The notes beneath the pieces are model-generated. The model was not told the DNA's origin and made no database searches. It was given only the letters and a program-made list of their open reading frames with translations. A stretch of DNA of 35,433 nucleotides from Gemmatimonadota bacterium (GTDB taxonomy: Bacteria; Gemmatimonadota; Gemmatimonadetes; Gemmatimonadales; Gemmatimonadaceae). A program made the translations under genes and the position numbers. Positions 25,968 to 34,715 of this stretch are shown here, in pieces. Where the stretch lies: assembly GCA_016874035.1 (NCBI GenBank), contig VGVM01000026.1, positions 1 to 35,433 of the forward strand, given 5' to 3'. Numbering within the stretch: position 1 is the stretch's first letter; every line of letters begins with the position of its first letter.

Positions 25968-27259
25968 TCGGCGTAAGCGTTCCGGGCGCGCCGGGCATGC
26001 AGTGGACGGTGGACATCGCCGTGCAGCGTGCGGCGCGCGACTCCTCGCTCCAAGCGGTGCCCGCCCTCCAGGGCACGATGCGCGCGGCGAACTGGTGGGG
26101 CGGCGATGGCGTCGTGTGGTTTGCCGCGCTGCTTTGGTTGGGCGCGCGGTTTGCGGGCCGGAGCGTGCTGGCGAGAATCGGCCTTCGCGGGGCCGAAGCC
26201 CTCGCGGTTGGGAGCGCGATCAGCGGAATCCTGAAGGGCTTCGCGGGGCGCGCGCGTCCGTTCGTCACGCCGGGCGAACCCTGGCACTGGGAGTTCGCCC
26301 GCGGGTGGACCGAAGCCCAGTTCTTCTCGATGCCATCCGGGCACACGACGGCGACAACCGCGTTTGCGGTCGGCGCCGGGATGGCGGCCTGGAGACACGG
26401 AGTGGCCGGCCGCGTCTTCGCGACGATCCTCGTGCTCAGTGCCGTTGCGGTCGCCGCCGGCCGCGTCTTCGCCAACCAGCATTGGCTGAGCGATGTGATC
26501 GTCGGGATGTTGCTGGGCAGCGCCACTGCGGCGCTGCTCGCCCGTCTGCATGCGCGCGGTGAGTTCCCGAAATACACGCGAGCGATGCTCGGCGGCGCCG
26601 CAGCCGTGCTGCTATTGGCCACGCCGGCGCGGGCCGGGGCGCAGTGGTCAGTGACACGCGTGGATCTCACGGTGCTGTCGGCGGGTGCAGGTGCGAGCGC
26701 GATCGCGATGGTCTTCGACGAATCGATCACGCGCGAAGCGCGCGCATCCCTTACGAACGGTGGCTTTCGCCGTTCCGCGCTCGACCTCGGCCGGCAGTTC
26801 GGCAGCCCGGGTGCGTTGGCCGCGGGCGCGGCGATGTACGGTGTCGGCAAGCTGGCGGACCGCCCGGTCCTTGCGTCGAGCGGTCGCCGCGCGCTCGAGG
26901 CGATCGCGTTGTCCGGCGTGGTCACAGGCGGCATAAAGGCGGTGGCCGGCCGCGCGCGGCCGTCGGCATCGCCTGACCGGCCACATAGCTACTCGTTCAT
27001 GCGCGGGCTTCGCGATGGCAGCGAGTATCAATCCTTTCCGTCGGGGCACGCGACGTCGGCGTTCGCCTTTGCGTCCGCCGTGAGCGGCGCGTGGACGCGC
27101 CACGGCAAGCGCCCTCGCTGGGTAGCGCCGACACTATATGGATTGGCGGCGCTCACGGCGGCTTCCCGGGTGTACGATCACCGGCACTGGGCGAGCGACG
27201 TGATCCTGGGCGGCGCGATCGGGATCGCATCCGGCCGCATCGTGCAGCGCGGCCGCTGA
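25964..27259 (+). CDS. Protein with two tandem PAP2 phosphatase domains
   Basis: This 431-residue protein carries two complete PAP2 signatures. The first is KGFAGRARP, MPSGHTTAT and AGRVFANQHWLSD. The second is KAVAGRARP, FPSGHATSAF and ASRVYDHRHWASD. Both keep the Lys/Arg, Ser-His and Arg/His residues used for lipid-phosphate hydrolysis. Between the domains lies AMLGGAAAVLLLATPARAGAQ, which looks like an N-terminal signal peptide and begins at an in-frame ATG (26585), so two genes may have fused or a second protein may start there. Likely roles are undecaprenyl or phosphatidate phosphate hydrolysis at the periplasmic face. The GTG at 25964 was chosen for its 4-bp overlap with the upstream stop; the GTG at 25940 is also possible. 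Confidence 0.85.
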   Translation: MIGVSVPGAPGMQWTVDIAVQRAARDSSLQAVPALQGTMRAANWWGGDGVVWFAALLWLGARFAGRSVLARIGLRGAEALAVGSAISGILKGFAGRARPFVTPGEPWHWEFARGWTEAQFFSMPSGHTTATTAFAVGAGMAAWRHGVAGRVFATILVLSAVAVAAGRVFANQHWLSDVIVGMLLGSATAALLARLHARGEFPKYTRAMLGGAAAVLLLATPARAGAQWSVTRVDLTVLSAGAGASAIAMVFDESITREARASLTNGGFRRSALDLGRQFGSPGALAAGAAMYGVGKLADRPVLASSGRRALEAIALSGVVTGGIKAVAGRARPSASPDRPHSYSFMRGLRDGSEYQSFPSGHATSAFAFASAVSGAWTRHGKRPRWVAPTLYGLAALTAASRVYDHRHWASDVILGGAIGIASGRIVQRGR

Positions 27260-27274
27260 GGTCTCACCCAGCGA

Positions 27275-27823
27275 ATGGCCGTCAACGGGATCTTCATCAC
27301 GAGCGAGTTGACGGGTCAGCTCGCGGCGCGCATTCGCGCGGTCCAGGAACGCTTCGATCCGCGGTTGGCGAAGGAGCTGCCGCCGCACGTCACGCACATC
27401 GGGTCGTCCGGCGCCGGCCCGATCGACGCCGCGACACCGATCGCGGTCCTCAGGGAATCCATCGCGCGAGTGGCGAGCGTCACGCCGCCGCTCACGCTGG
27501 CGTTCCGGCCACCCATGCGATTTATCGGGCGCGAGATCGTGGTGTTGCCGCTTGACCCGCACGGGCTGTTGCGCGCGTTACACGAGGCGCTGAAGAAGAA
27601 CGGGCTCAAATACGAGACGGCGCGCTGGCCGTTTACGCCGCACTGCACGCTCAACTACTACGCGACGCTGACGCCGGAATCGCTACGTGGCCTGCTCGCC
27701 GTGCGTGAGCCGGAGCCGTGGGTGCTGGACACGCTCAGGGTGTACCACACGCGCGATGGCGTGCGGCCCAAGCACCTGTTCGATGTCCGGCTTGGCGCGC
27801 CCGGCGCGCCTTCAGCTACTTGA
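27275..27823 (+). CDS. 2H phosphoesterase (2'-5' RNA ligase/LigT-like)
   Basis: This 182-residue protein has the two H-x-T motifs that define the 2H superfamily: PPHVTHIG (H38-T40) and TPHCTLNYY (H123-T125), with the intervening PPLTLAFRPPMRFIG and IVVLPLDPHGLLRALHEAL segments. Members hydrolyse or form 2'-5' or cyclic phosphodiester bonds in RNA or nucleotides. It starts 15 bp after the PAP2 gene, so it is probably cotranscribed with it. Its stop lies 8 bp inside the convergent thioredoxin-like gene. Confidence 0.85.
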   Translation: MAVNGIFITSELTGQLAARIRAVQERFDPRLAKELPPHVTHIGSSGAGPIDAATPIAVLRESIARVASVTPPLTLAFRPPMRFIGREIVVLPLDPHGLLRALHEALKKNGLKYETARWPFTPHCTLNYYATLTPESLRGLLAVREPEPWVLDTLRVYHTRDGVRPKHLFDVRLGAPGAPSAT

Positions 27824-28334
27824 CGGCCTTCGCGATCGCCGCGGCGAGGTCCTGGCGCCCGCCGAGCCCAGTGTACACCACGGTCCCCTTCGCGTCGATC
27901 ACGACCACGTAGCTGGTGGCGGGCACTTCGTACGCGTCGGTGACAAAGCCCTTTCTATCGTAGAGCTGTTCACCAAACAAACTATGCTGCTCTACATAGC
28001 GCTTTACGAGCGCGGGTGACTGGTTCACACTCACCGCGACCCCGACAAACCGGACCTTGCCCTTGTACTGCTCCTGCAGCTTGAGCAGCTGCGGCTCGAG
28101 CTGGCGGCAGTTCGGGCACCACGTCGCCCAGAACTCCATCAAGATCGGCTCCTTCCCGATCCACTGGCCAAGGTCCACCGGCTTCCCGTCCAGGGACTCG
28201 GCGATCGCGGTCGGCGCCTTGGAGCCGACGGGGATGCGGAAATCCTGCCCCGCAGCCGATGACGCGGGCGCAGCCATTGCGCCCAAAAGCGCGACCGTCG
28301 CCGCGATCGCCCAGAAACCACGATTCTGTCTCAC
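27816..28334 (-). CDS. TlpA/ResA-like periplasmic thiol-disulfide oxidoreductase
   Basis: This 172-residue protein has an N-terminal signal segment (WAIAATVALLGAMAAPASSA) and a thioredoxin fold with WATWCPNCRQLEP (CPNC active site) and YEVPATSYVVVIDAKG (cis-Pro loop). It probably reduces disulfides in the periplasm, for example apocytochrome c, with electrons passed from the neighbouring CcdA. Two starts are possible. The ATG at 28340 sits directly against the GGGGAAGG ribosome-binding site. The GTG at 28334 is about 7 nt from it and overlaps the ccdA stop (GTGA), so GTG is preferred. Confidence 0.88.
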   Translation of the reverse strand: MRQNRGFWAIAATVALLGAMAAPASSAAGQDFRIPVGSKAPTAIAESLDGKPVDLGQWIGKEPILMEFWATWCPNCRQLEPQLLKLQEQYKGKVRFVGVAVSVNQSPALVKRYVEQHSLFGEQLYDRKGFVTDAYEVPATSYVVVIDAKGTVVYTGLGGRQDLAAAIAKAVK

Positions 28335-29044
28335 AGCCATCCCTTCCCCGCTTGAATGAGGTAGTACTCCGCCGCGGCGATCATCAGGACCGCAAATGCG
28401 CGCTTCACCCACACCATCCACGCCCCCGCCCTCGGCAGCCGCGCCAGGAACCCGCTCGATACCCCGGCGACCACCAGAAAGGTGCACATGCCAAGCGAGA
28501 AGCTGAAGAGATAGGCGAACCCAAGGACTGCCGATTGCGTCGTGGTGACCCAGGTGAGCACTGCTGCCATGACCGGCGCTCCGCACGGGGCCGCCACAAG
28601 CCCGCTCATCGCACCCATGACGAATGCGCCGCCGAACCGGCCGGCTTCACCGGCGGTGGCCGCGCGCTGGATCAACGATGTCGGGATCGGGACGGGGATG
28701 ATGTCGAGCATCATCAGCGCCGAAAGCATGAGCACCTGCGCCATCGTGAAGTACAGCCACGGGTTGCTGCTGACCGCGCCGAAGATCGTGCCGCTCATGC
28801 CCGCCGCGAGGCCGAGCGCCGAGTACACCGTCGCGAGCCCGACGGCATAGGTCAGGCTGAGCAGCACCGTACGCGCTCGCGAGACCCGCTCGCCGAGCGA
28901 CGTGCCACCGACGATCGCCGCCGTGATCGGGATCATCGGGTAGATGCACGGATTCGAGCTCGTGAGCACGCCGCCCGCAAAGAGCACCGCAAGCGCGATG
29001 ACCGGGCTGTCGCTGAGTTGGGACGCGAGGTTGGCGAAGTCCAC
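28331..29044 (-). CDS. ccdA: Cytochrome c biogenesis/thiol-transport protein CcdA
   Basis: This 237-residue inner-membrane protein has six hydrophobic segments and the two redox cysteines expected of the CcdA/DsbD transmembrane domain: SSNPCIYPMIP (near residue 33) and AAPCGAPVMA. It carries reducing equivalents from cytoplasmic thioredoxin to periplasmic acceptors. The gene directly precedes and overlaps the TlpA-like partner, the standard pairing. No DsbD-type soluble domains are fused. No Ccs/Ccm genes lie in the window. Confidence 0.92.
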   Translation of the reverse strand: MDFANLASQLSDSPVIALAVLFAGGVLTSSNPCIYPMIPITAAIVGGTSLGERVSRARTVLLSLTYAVGLATVYSALGLAAGMSGTIFGAVSSNPWLYFTMAQVLMLSALMMLDIIPVPIPTSLIQRAATAGEAGRFGGAFVMGAMSGLVAAPCGAPVMAAVLTWVTTTQSAVLGFAYLFSFSLGMCTFLVVAGVSSGFLARLPRAGAWMVWVKRAFAVLMIAAAEYYLIQAGKGWL

Positions 29045-29092
29045 GCATCAAACTATCCGCGATGCCACGCCGCCGTTCCCTCGCCGGCGCCG

Positions 29093-29563
29093 TCAATCCT
29101 CAAACAAGCACAGCACCCCGGCCCGACTGTCCACCTCCGGCACCACGACCTCGATCCGTCCGCCGCGCCAGTTCGCGATCATATAGTCGCTCCACCCGCC
29201 GCCGCTGCCGTACAGCGTCAGGTACAACGTGCGGTGGTCGTTGTCGTATGTGCCGGCGTACACCACGGAATACTCGGACTTCCGACCGCCCGAGAGCACC
29301 TCGCGCACCTCGACCACCAGTTGGTATGAATGGTCTCGGCGCAGGGTCAGCGAGCCGCCGAGCACTTCCCGCCGGATCGCGCCGGCATCGTAGCTGACGG
29401 TCGCCGGGACCGGCCGGTTGTTCGCATACCGCAGGTAGTACGTGCCGCGATCCCAGAATGGCGAGAAGGGGTCATCGCAACCCGTGACAGAGACCGCCGC
29501 GAGGGCGACAAGCGCCACCGAGAACATCCGGCGCGAAATCAGGGAACCCGTGGAGAACCGCAT
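29093..29563 (-). CDS. Small lipoprotein, unknown function
   Basis: This 156-residue protein has a basic N-terminus, the hydrophobic stretch MFSVALVALAAVSVTGC and a lipobox cysteine followed by DDPFSPFW. The remainder is beta-rich with many Tyr residues and alternating polar positions (GTYYLRYANNRPVPATVSYD, YAGTYDNDHRTLYLTLYG). I do not recognise the family. The ATG at 29563 has GGAG 6 nt upstream. A possible structured element (29580-29640) lies just before the ribosome-binding site on this strand. It is separated from ccdA by 48 bp with nothing notable. Confidence 0.75.
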   Translation of the reverse strand: MRFSTGSLISRRMFSVALVALAAVSVTGCDDPFSPFWDRGTYYLRYANNRPVPATVSYDAGAIRREVLGGSLTLRRDHSYQLVVEVREVLSGGRKSEYSVVYAGTYDNDHRTLYLTLYGSGGGWSDYMIANWRGGRIEVVVPEVDSRAGVLCLFED

Positions 29564-29579
29564 ATGCAACTCCGCATGA

Positions 29580-29640
29580 GGGGGTGACCGAGCGGCTACA
29601 TGGCCTTGATGGGGCAAGGCCAATGCCAGCCGAATCCCCC
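29580..29640. other. Nested stem-loop, candidate structured RNA or leader element
   Basis: Three co-axial helices can form: GGGGG (29580-29584) with CCCCC (29636-29640), CGGCT (29593-29597) with AGCCG (29628-29632), and the perfect 8-bp TGGCCTTG (29601-29608) with CAAGGCCA (29615-29622) around the loop ATGGGG. That is 18 base pairs in 61 nt, with internal loops of 8/3 and 3/5 nt. On the minus strand it would sit immediately 5' of the lipoprotein ribosome-binding site; on the plus strand it is about 110 nt upstream of ettA. It is not a canonical tRNA and matches no riboswitch I can name. Confidence 0.45.
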
Positions 29641-29733
29641 ACGCCCGGGCCACGAAACGTCCCCGGGTGGTGACAGCCTGTGTCGTTTCCGACCTCGCTG
29701 GCGTGACTCCCGTGTCGGTCCCGACCACCCGGC

Positions 29734-29739
29734 TATTTT
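29734..29739 (+). promoter_or_regulatory. -10-like element upstream of ettA
   Basis: TATTTT is followed by nine bases and then the ATG at 29749, with no Shine-Dalgarno. This fits a leaderless or near-leaderless mRNA. No clear -35 box is seen. Confidence 0.4.
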
Positions 29740-29748
29740 TCGCGCCTT

Positions 29749-31422
<1,674 letters not shown>

Positions 31423-31428
31423 CGCGCG

Positions 31429-33702
31429 CTATCCACCCGTCCCGAACTGCCGGGTGAACTTCACCGTGAATGCGCGGGTCATCGGGCGCTGCCACGCGAA
31501 GAACCCGGTCGCGTCCTCGGCGTCGTTGAACACGACGAAGAGTCCCGTGCCCGCGGTGTTGAGCCAACTCAGGCGCGCATTGGCGGTCCACACGCGCGCC
31601 TGGTCGTTGAACTGCGTCAGGGTCTGCAGCGAGATGCGGGGCGTAAAGAAATAGGCGAGCCGCAGCGCGATCAGCGACCGCGAGAAGTCGCCCTGCGCGA
31701 GGTGCACGTCCGAGTAGTCCACCAGCAGCGACGATGAGAACGTGGCGCCGCGGCGGGCGGTGAGCGTGGACGTCGCGGTCACGCGGCTGCCGTTGTAGAA
31801 CGGCCCGGCCTCCGTACGCGTGACGAACGACAGGGCGCGGCTCGGGTCCGTTTGCCAGTCGAGCCCGAGCTCGGGGAAGTAGTAACCACCGGCGGGCAAC
31901 GTGATACCCGGCGCGATGGTAAACGGCCGACGCAGCCCTTCCTGATAGATGTTGAACTCGGGGCCGAACCGCCCGCCGTTCGAGAACTCCACTTCGGTCA
32001 GGTCGAGGTGCAGCCAGCCGCTCTGGAAGTAGCCGTCGATGTTCCAGTAGCCGCGATACGTGAAGTGCGGATTCCAGACGCGCAGCCACTCCTTGCCCTT
32101 GTCGCGCACGTACCGCATGCCGCCGATCTCGACGTGCCGGTACCCGCCGGTGCGGTTGAGGAACCCGAGTTCCGGGACAAAATCGGTTCCGACCTGCAAG
32201 AACCGGATGTTGTTGTTCCACTTCTCGGTCTGGTACGACACGCGGCCGCTGTACCCGGCATCGTCATTTCCGCGGTTCGGCGAGTCGGTCGTGGCGCCCC
32301 ACCAATCCACGGTCCAGTCGTTGCCCATGCCGAGGCGACCATCCACACCAACGGTCCGGTGGACGTCGTCCGTGTTTTCACGTGCCATGCGTTGGACGCC
32401 GATCAGGCCGAGCCGCGACCGCCGCCCGAACTCGCGCGACGCGCGCCCGACCGAATACGACTGGCCGCGGAGCGTGGCGAAGTCGTTCGTGAGCATCTGC
32501 AGCCCGCCGACCGTAGTGCCGCCCACGCGCCCCGTGATCCGCCCCCCGCCCAGCAGCGGCAATGGGTTGCCCAGGGAATCGATGCCGATGCGCCGCGTGA
32601 AGAACAACTCGACCGCCTGCGGCGTTCCCGCGGAAAACACACCGGCGTTCTCGAGGAAGAACGGCCGCTTCTCGGGGAAGAACAACGGAAAGCGCGTGAG
32701 ATTCACGCGCTGGTCGTCCACTTCCACCTGCGCAAAGTCCGTGTTGTAGGTGAGGTCGAGCGTCAGGCTGGGCGTGAGCCCGTACTTCGCGTCCACGCCG
32801 ACATCCTGCTCCGTGGTCGTCAACCTCTTGGGAACGTGGTCCTTCCGGGTTGATCCGATCACGTACGGCGTCACCGTCGCAATCCGGTTCGTCGGCGCGT
32901 CTATGCCCGTGATCGTCCCGGCGAGCGACAAGCGATAGATGTTGAACTGCCGCGGGATGTTCGACCAGAAGACTTCCTCGTTGGTGCGCCGGATCAGTCG
33001 CGAAACGTTGAGCCCCCACGACTGCGATGCGCCGCCGGCGTAGCGCAGCGTCGTGAACGGAATCCGAAACTCCGCGTACCAACCGAGCGAGTCACGCGAC
33101 GTGGCGACCGCCCAGCTGCCGTCCCAGTTGAGGTTGAAGCCACCAATCGCTCCGGTCTGCGCGCGGGTCTGCCCCTGCTGGAACACGCCGCCCCCTTCGC
33201 CCTCGCGCGTGACTTGCCCGTCGTACTCGATGCCGGCCGGTGTCGTCGCAAACACGAACCCGTTCTGCCGGTCGTGGTAGGTGTCGAAGACCAGCGTCAC
33301 GGCGTCGCTGTTCGTGAGCAGGCCGTCGCGCACCTTTTCGCCCGGCACGATTCCCACAGCATGCGAGTCGAACAGCCATGCGCCGACGTACAGCGCCTCG
33401 GCGTCGGTGTACATGCGGATTTCCGTCCGCTCGGATGCCGGCGCGCCGTTGTTGGGCTCCCGTTGCGTGAACCCGTCAAGGAGGGCGGCGTCACGCCAGG
33501 CGGGTTCGTCCAGCCGACCGTCAATGGTGGCACGCTGGGCGAGGCGACGAATGGCGACCTGTCGCGCGCTCGGTGCTGATCCGGTTACTGACACCATCTG
33601 GGCGCCCAGGCGCAACGGGAGCATCGTTGCGGCGAGCGAAAAGACCGCGATATGGGCAACGCCCACGGCACTGCGTTTCCTGCGCATTCGTGACGGACTC
33701 AC
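31429..33702 (-). CDS. Outer-membrane protein with CBM9-like and DUF5916-type domains
   Basis: This 757-residue exported protein has a signal peptide (GVAHIAVFSLAATMLPLRLGAQ). An N-terminal CBM9-like domain follows (IDGRLDEPAWRDAALLDGFTQREP, then YTDAEALYVGAWLFDS and DTYHDRQNGFVFATTPAG). After that comes a long beta-rich domain typical of DUF5916 (LNLTRFPLFFPEKRPFFLEN motif, FFTRRIG, repeated aromatic strands to the C-terminus). It is probably a surface beta-barrel with a carbohydrate-binding-like cap, and is sometimes annotated as a hydrolase without proof. The GTG start at 33702 has AGGG 5 nt upstream; the ATG at 33687 is an alternative. It diverges from a beta-barrel gene across 211 bp. 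Confidence 0.85.
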   Translation of the reverse strand: MSPSRMRRKRSAVGVAHIAVFSLAATMLPLRLGAQMVSVTGSAPSARQVAIRRLAQRATIDGRLDEPAWRDAALLDGFTQREPNNGAPASERTEIRMYTDAEALYVGAWLFDSHAVGIVPGEKVRDGLLTNSDAVTLVFDTYHDRQNGFVFATTPAGIEYDGQVTREGEGGGVFQQGQTRAQTGAIGGFNLNWDGSWAVATSRDSLGWYAEFRIPFTTLRYAGGASQSWGLNVSRLIRRTNEEVFWSNIPRQFNIYRLSLAGTITGIDAPTNRIATVTPYVIGSTRKDHVPKRLTTTEQDVGVDAKYGLTPSLTLDLTYNTDFAQVEVDDQRVNLTRFPLFFPEKRPFFLENAGVFSAGTPQAVELFFTRRIGIDSLGNPLPLLGGGRITGRVGGTTVGGLQMLTNDFATLRGQSYSVGRASREFGRRSRLGLIGVQRMARENTDDVHRTVGVDGRLGMGNDWTVDWWGATTDSPNRGNDDAGYSGRVSYQTEKWNNNIRFLQVGTDFVPELGFLNRTGGYRHVEIGGMRYVRDKGKEWLRVWNPHFTYRGYWNIDGYFQSGWLHLDLTEVEFSNGGRFGPEFNIYQEGLRRPFTIAPGITLPAGGYYFPELGLDWQTDPSRALSFVTRTEAGPFYNGSRVTATSTLTARRGATFSSSLLVDYSDVHLAQGDFSRSLIALRLAYFFTPRISLQTLTQFNDQARVWTANARLSWLNTAGTGLFVVFNDAEDATGFFAWQRPMTRAFTVKFTRQFGTGG

Positions 33703-33768
33703 GGCACCCTGATGGTGGTGGGGTTCGCGGCGGGTCCACGGACTCCGAGCGCCGCCGCGCGAAATCTA

Positions 33769-33780
33769 GGTTCCGGAACC
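33769..33780. promoter_or_regulatory. Perfect 12-bp palindrome, candidate operator
   Basis: GGTTCCGGAACC is a perfect palindrome about 67 bp upstream of the DUF5916-type gene and 134 bp upstream of the beta-barrel gene. It lies in the 211-bp divergent spacer that serves two outer-membrane genes. The size and symmetry suit a dimeric regulator; no regulator gene lies nearby. The spacer also holds TTGACC at 33828 without a matching -10, and nothing else I can name. Confidence 0.4.
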
Positions 33781-33913
33781 CCATGGCCCAGCCGGTGTCT
33801 GACACATACGGAAATCATTAGATGGGCTTGACCGTGCTGCCCGTTTCGTGCAGGTTCACCGTATTGGGTCGCACTCGGGAAGTGGCGGGCACCGACCTCT
33901 CGGAGGATCCCGG

Positions 33914-34705
33914 ATGCTGCGACAACTTGTTGGAAAGCAAACACTTAGCTGCTTCACGGGCTTCGGGGTCGCCGCAGCAATTGCGCTCGCCGGTTTGAGT
34001 GTGACGGCCGACTCCGCTGCGGCCCAGCAGACGGCCGGGAAGGGATTCCTCTTTGGCGCGCCGTCGATCAGCGTCTCGATCCGCGGCGGCTATTCGCGGC
34101 CCAACGCGGGCAGCGACGTTTTTTCGTTCGTCACGGAACAGCTGACGCTCAACAAGGGCGATTTCGCATCGCAAAGCATGGGGGGCGACTTCTCGGTGCG
34201 GCTGCGACCCCAGCTCGACCTGATCTTTTCCGTGGACGCGGACGGGATGTCGCGAAAGTCGGAGTTTCGCGAGTGGGAAGACGCCGACGGCAACCCGATC
34301 GAACAGCGCACGTCGTTCTCGCGCACGGCGGTCGGGATCGGCGCCAAGTACTACCTCCGTCCGTACGGTCGCACGCTGTCACGGCTCGCCTGGGTTCCCA
34401 CGCAGTACGCACCGTGGCTGAGCGCGACCATGGGAAAGACGCTCTACAAGTTCAAGCAGGACGGCGACTTCATTGATTTCGACAAGAACAGCCGTGTGTT
34501 CCGCGATACGTTCAAGTCGGAAGATTGGGGGAGCAGCGCGAGTATCGCCGGTGGCGTGGACTGGAACGTGAACCAGCGCGTCGCGCTGACCTCACAAGTG
34601 CGGTACCTGATGGGCAAGTCGGATCTGGGTTCGGACTTCTCCGGATTTGACCGGATTGACCTGTCGGGCGTCGGATTGTCGGCTGGCGTGGTCTTTCGTT
34701 TCTAG
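33914..34705 (+). CDS. Outer-membrane beta-barrel protein
   Basis: This 263-residue protein has a signal peptide ending near ADSAAAQQ and amphipathic beta-strands throughout (ISVSIRGGYSRPNAG, GGDFSVRLRPQLDLIFSVD, VGIGAKYYLRPYG, GLSAGVVFRF). The last residue is Phe, the usual C-terminal signal for BAM-dependent barrel insertion. It resembles OmpW/opacity-type small barrels but no specific family is certain. The ATG at 33914 was chosen because GGAGGA lies about 7 nt upstream and the signal peptide follows directly. Its stop overlaps the ribosome-binding site of the next gene (TAGGAG). Confidence 0.8.
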   Translation: MLRQLVGKQTLSCFTGFGVAAAIALAGLSVTADSAAAQQTAGKGFLFGAPSISVSIRGGYSRPNAGSDVFSFVTEQLTLNKGDFASQSMGGDFSVRLRPQLDLIFSVDADGMSRKSEFREWEDADGNPIEQRTSFSRTAVGIGAKYYLRPYGRTLSRLAWVPTQYAPWLSATMGKTLYKFKQDGDFIDFDKNSRVFRDTFKSEDWGSSASIAGGVDWNVNQRVALTSQVRYLMGKSDLGSDFSGFDRIDLSGVGLSAGVVFRF

Positions 34706-34715
34706 GAGTGCACTC

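Noticed and set aside
25193-26551. Long minus-strand open frame (452 codons)
   Set aside because: Antisense to the amidohydrolase and PAP2 genes, rich in Arg/Pro/Ser, no family features.
29580-29650. tRNA-Ser/Leu-like sequence (GTGACCGAGCGGCT followed by a stem and GAATCCCCC)
   Set aside because: The D-arm does not pair properly, the central stem is 8 bp with a 6-nt loop instead of 5 bp with 7 nt, there is no T-loop TTC, and the acceptor pairs over only five bases.
33828-33868. Sigma-70 promoter with TTGACC as -35 for the beta-barrel gene
   Set aside because: No -10-like hexamer occurs 16-18 bp downstream; the nearest candidate, TATTGG, is about 28 bp away.
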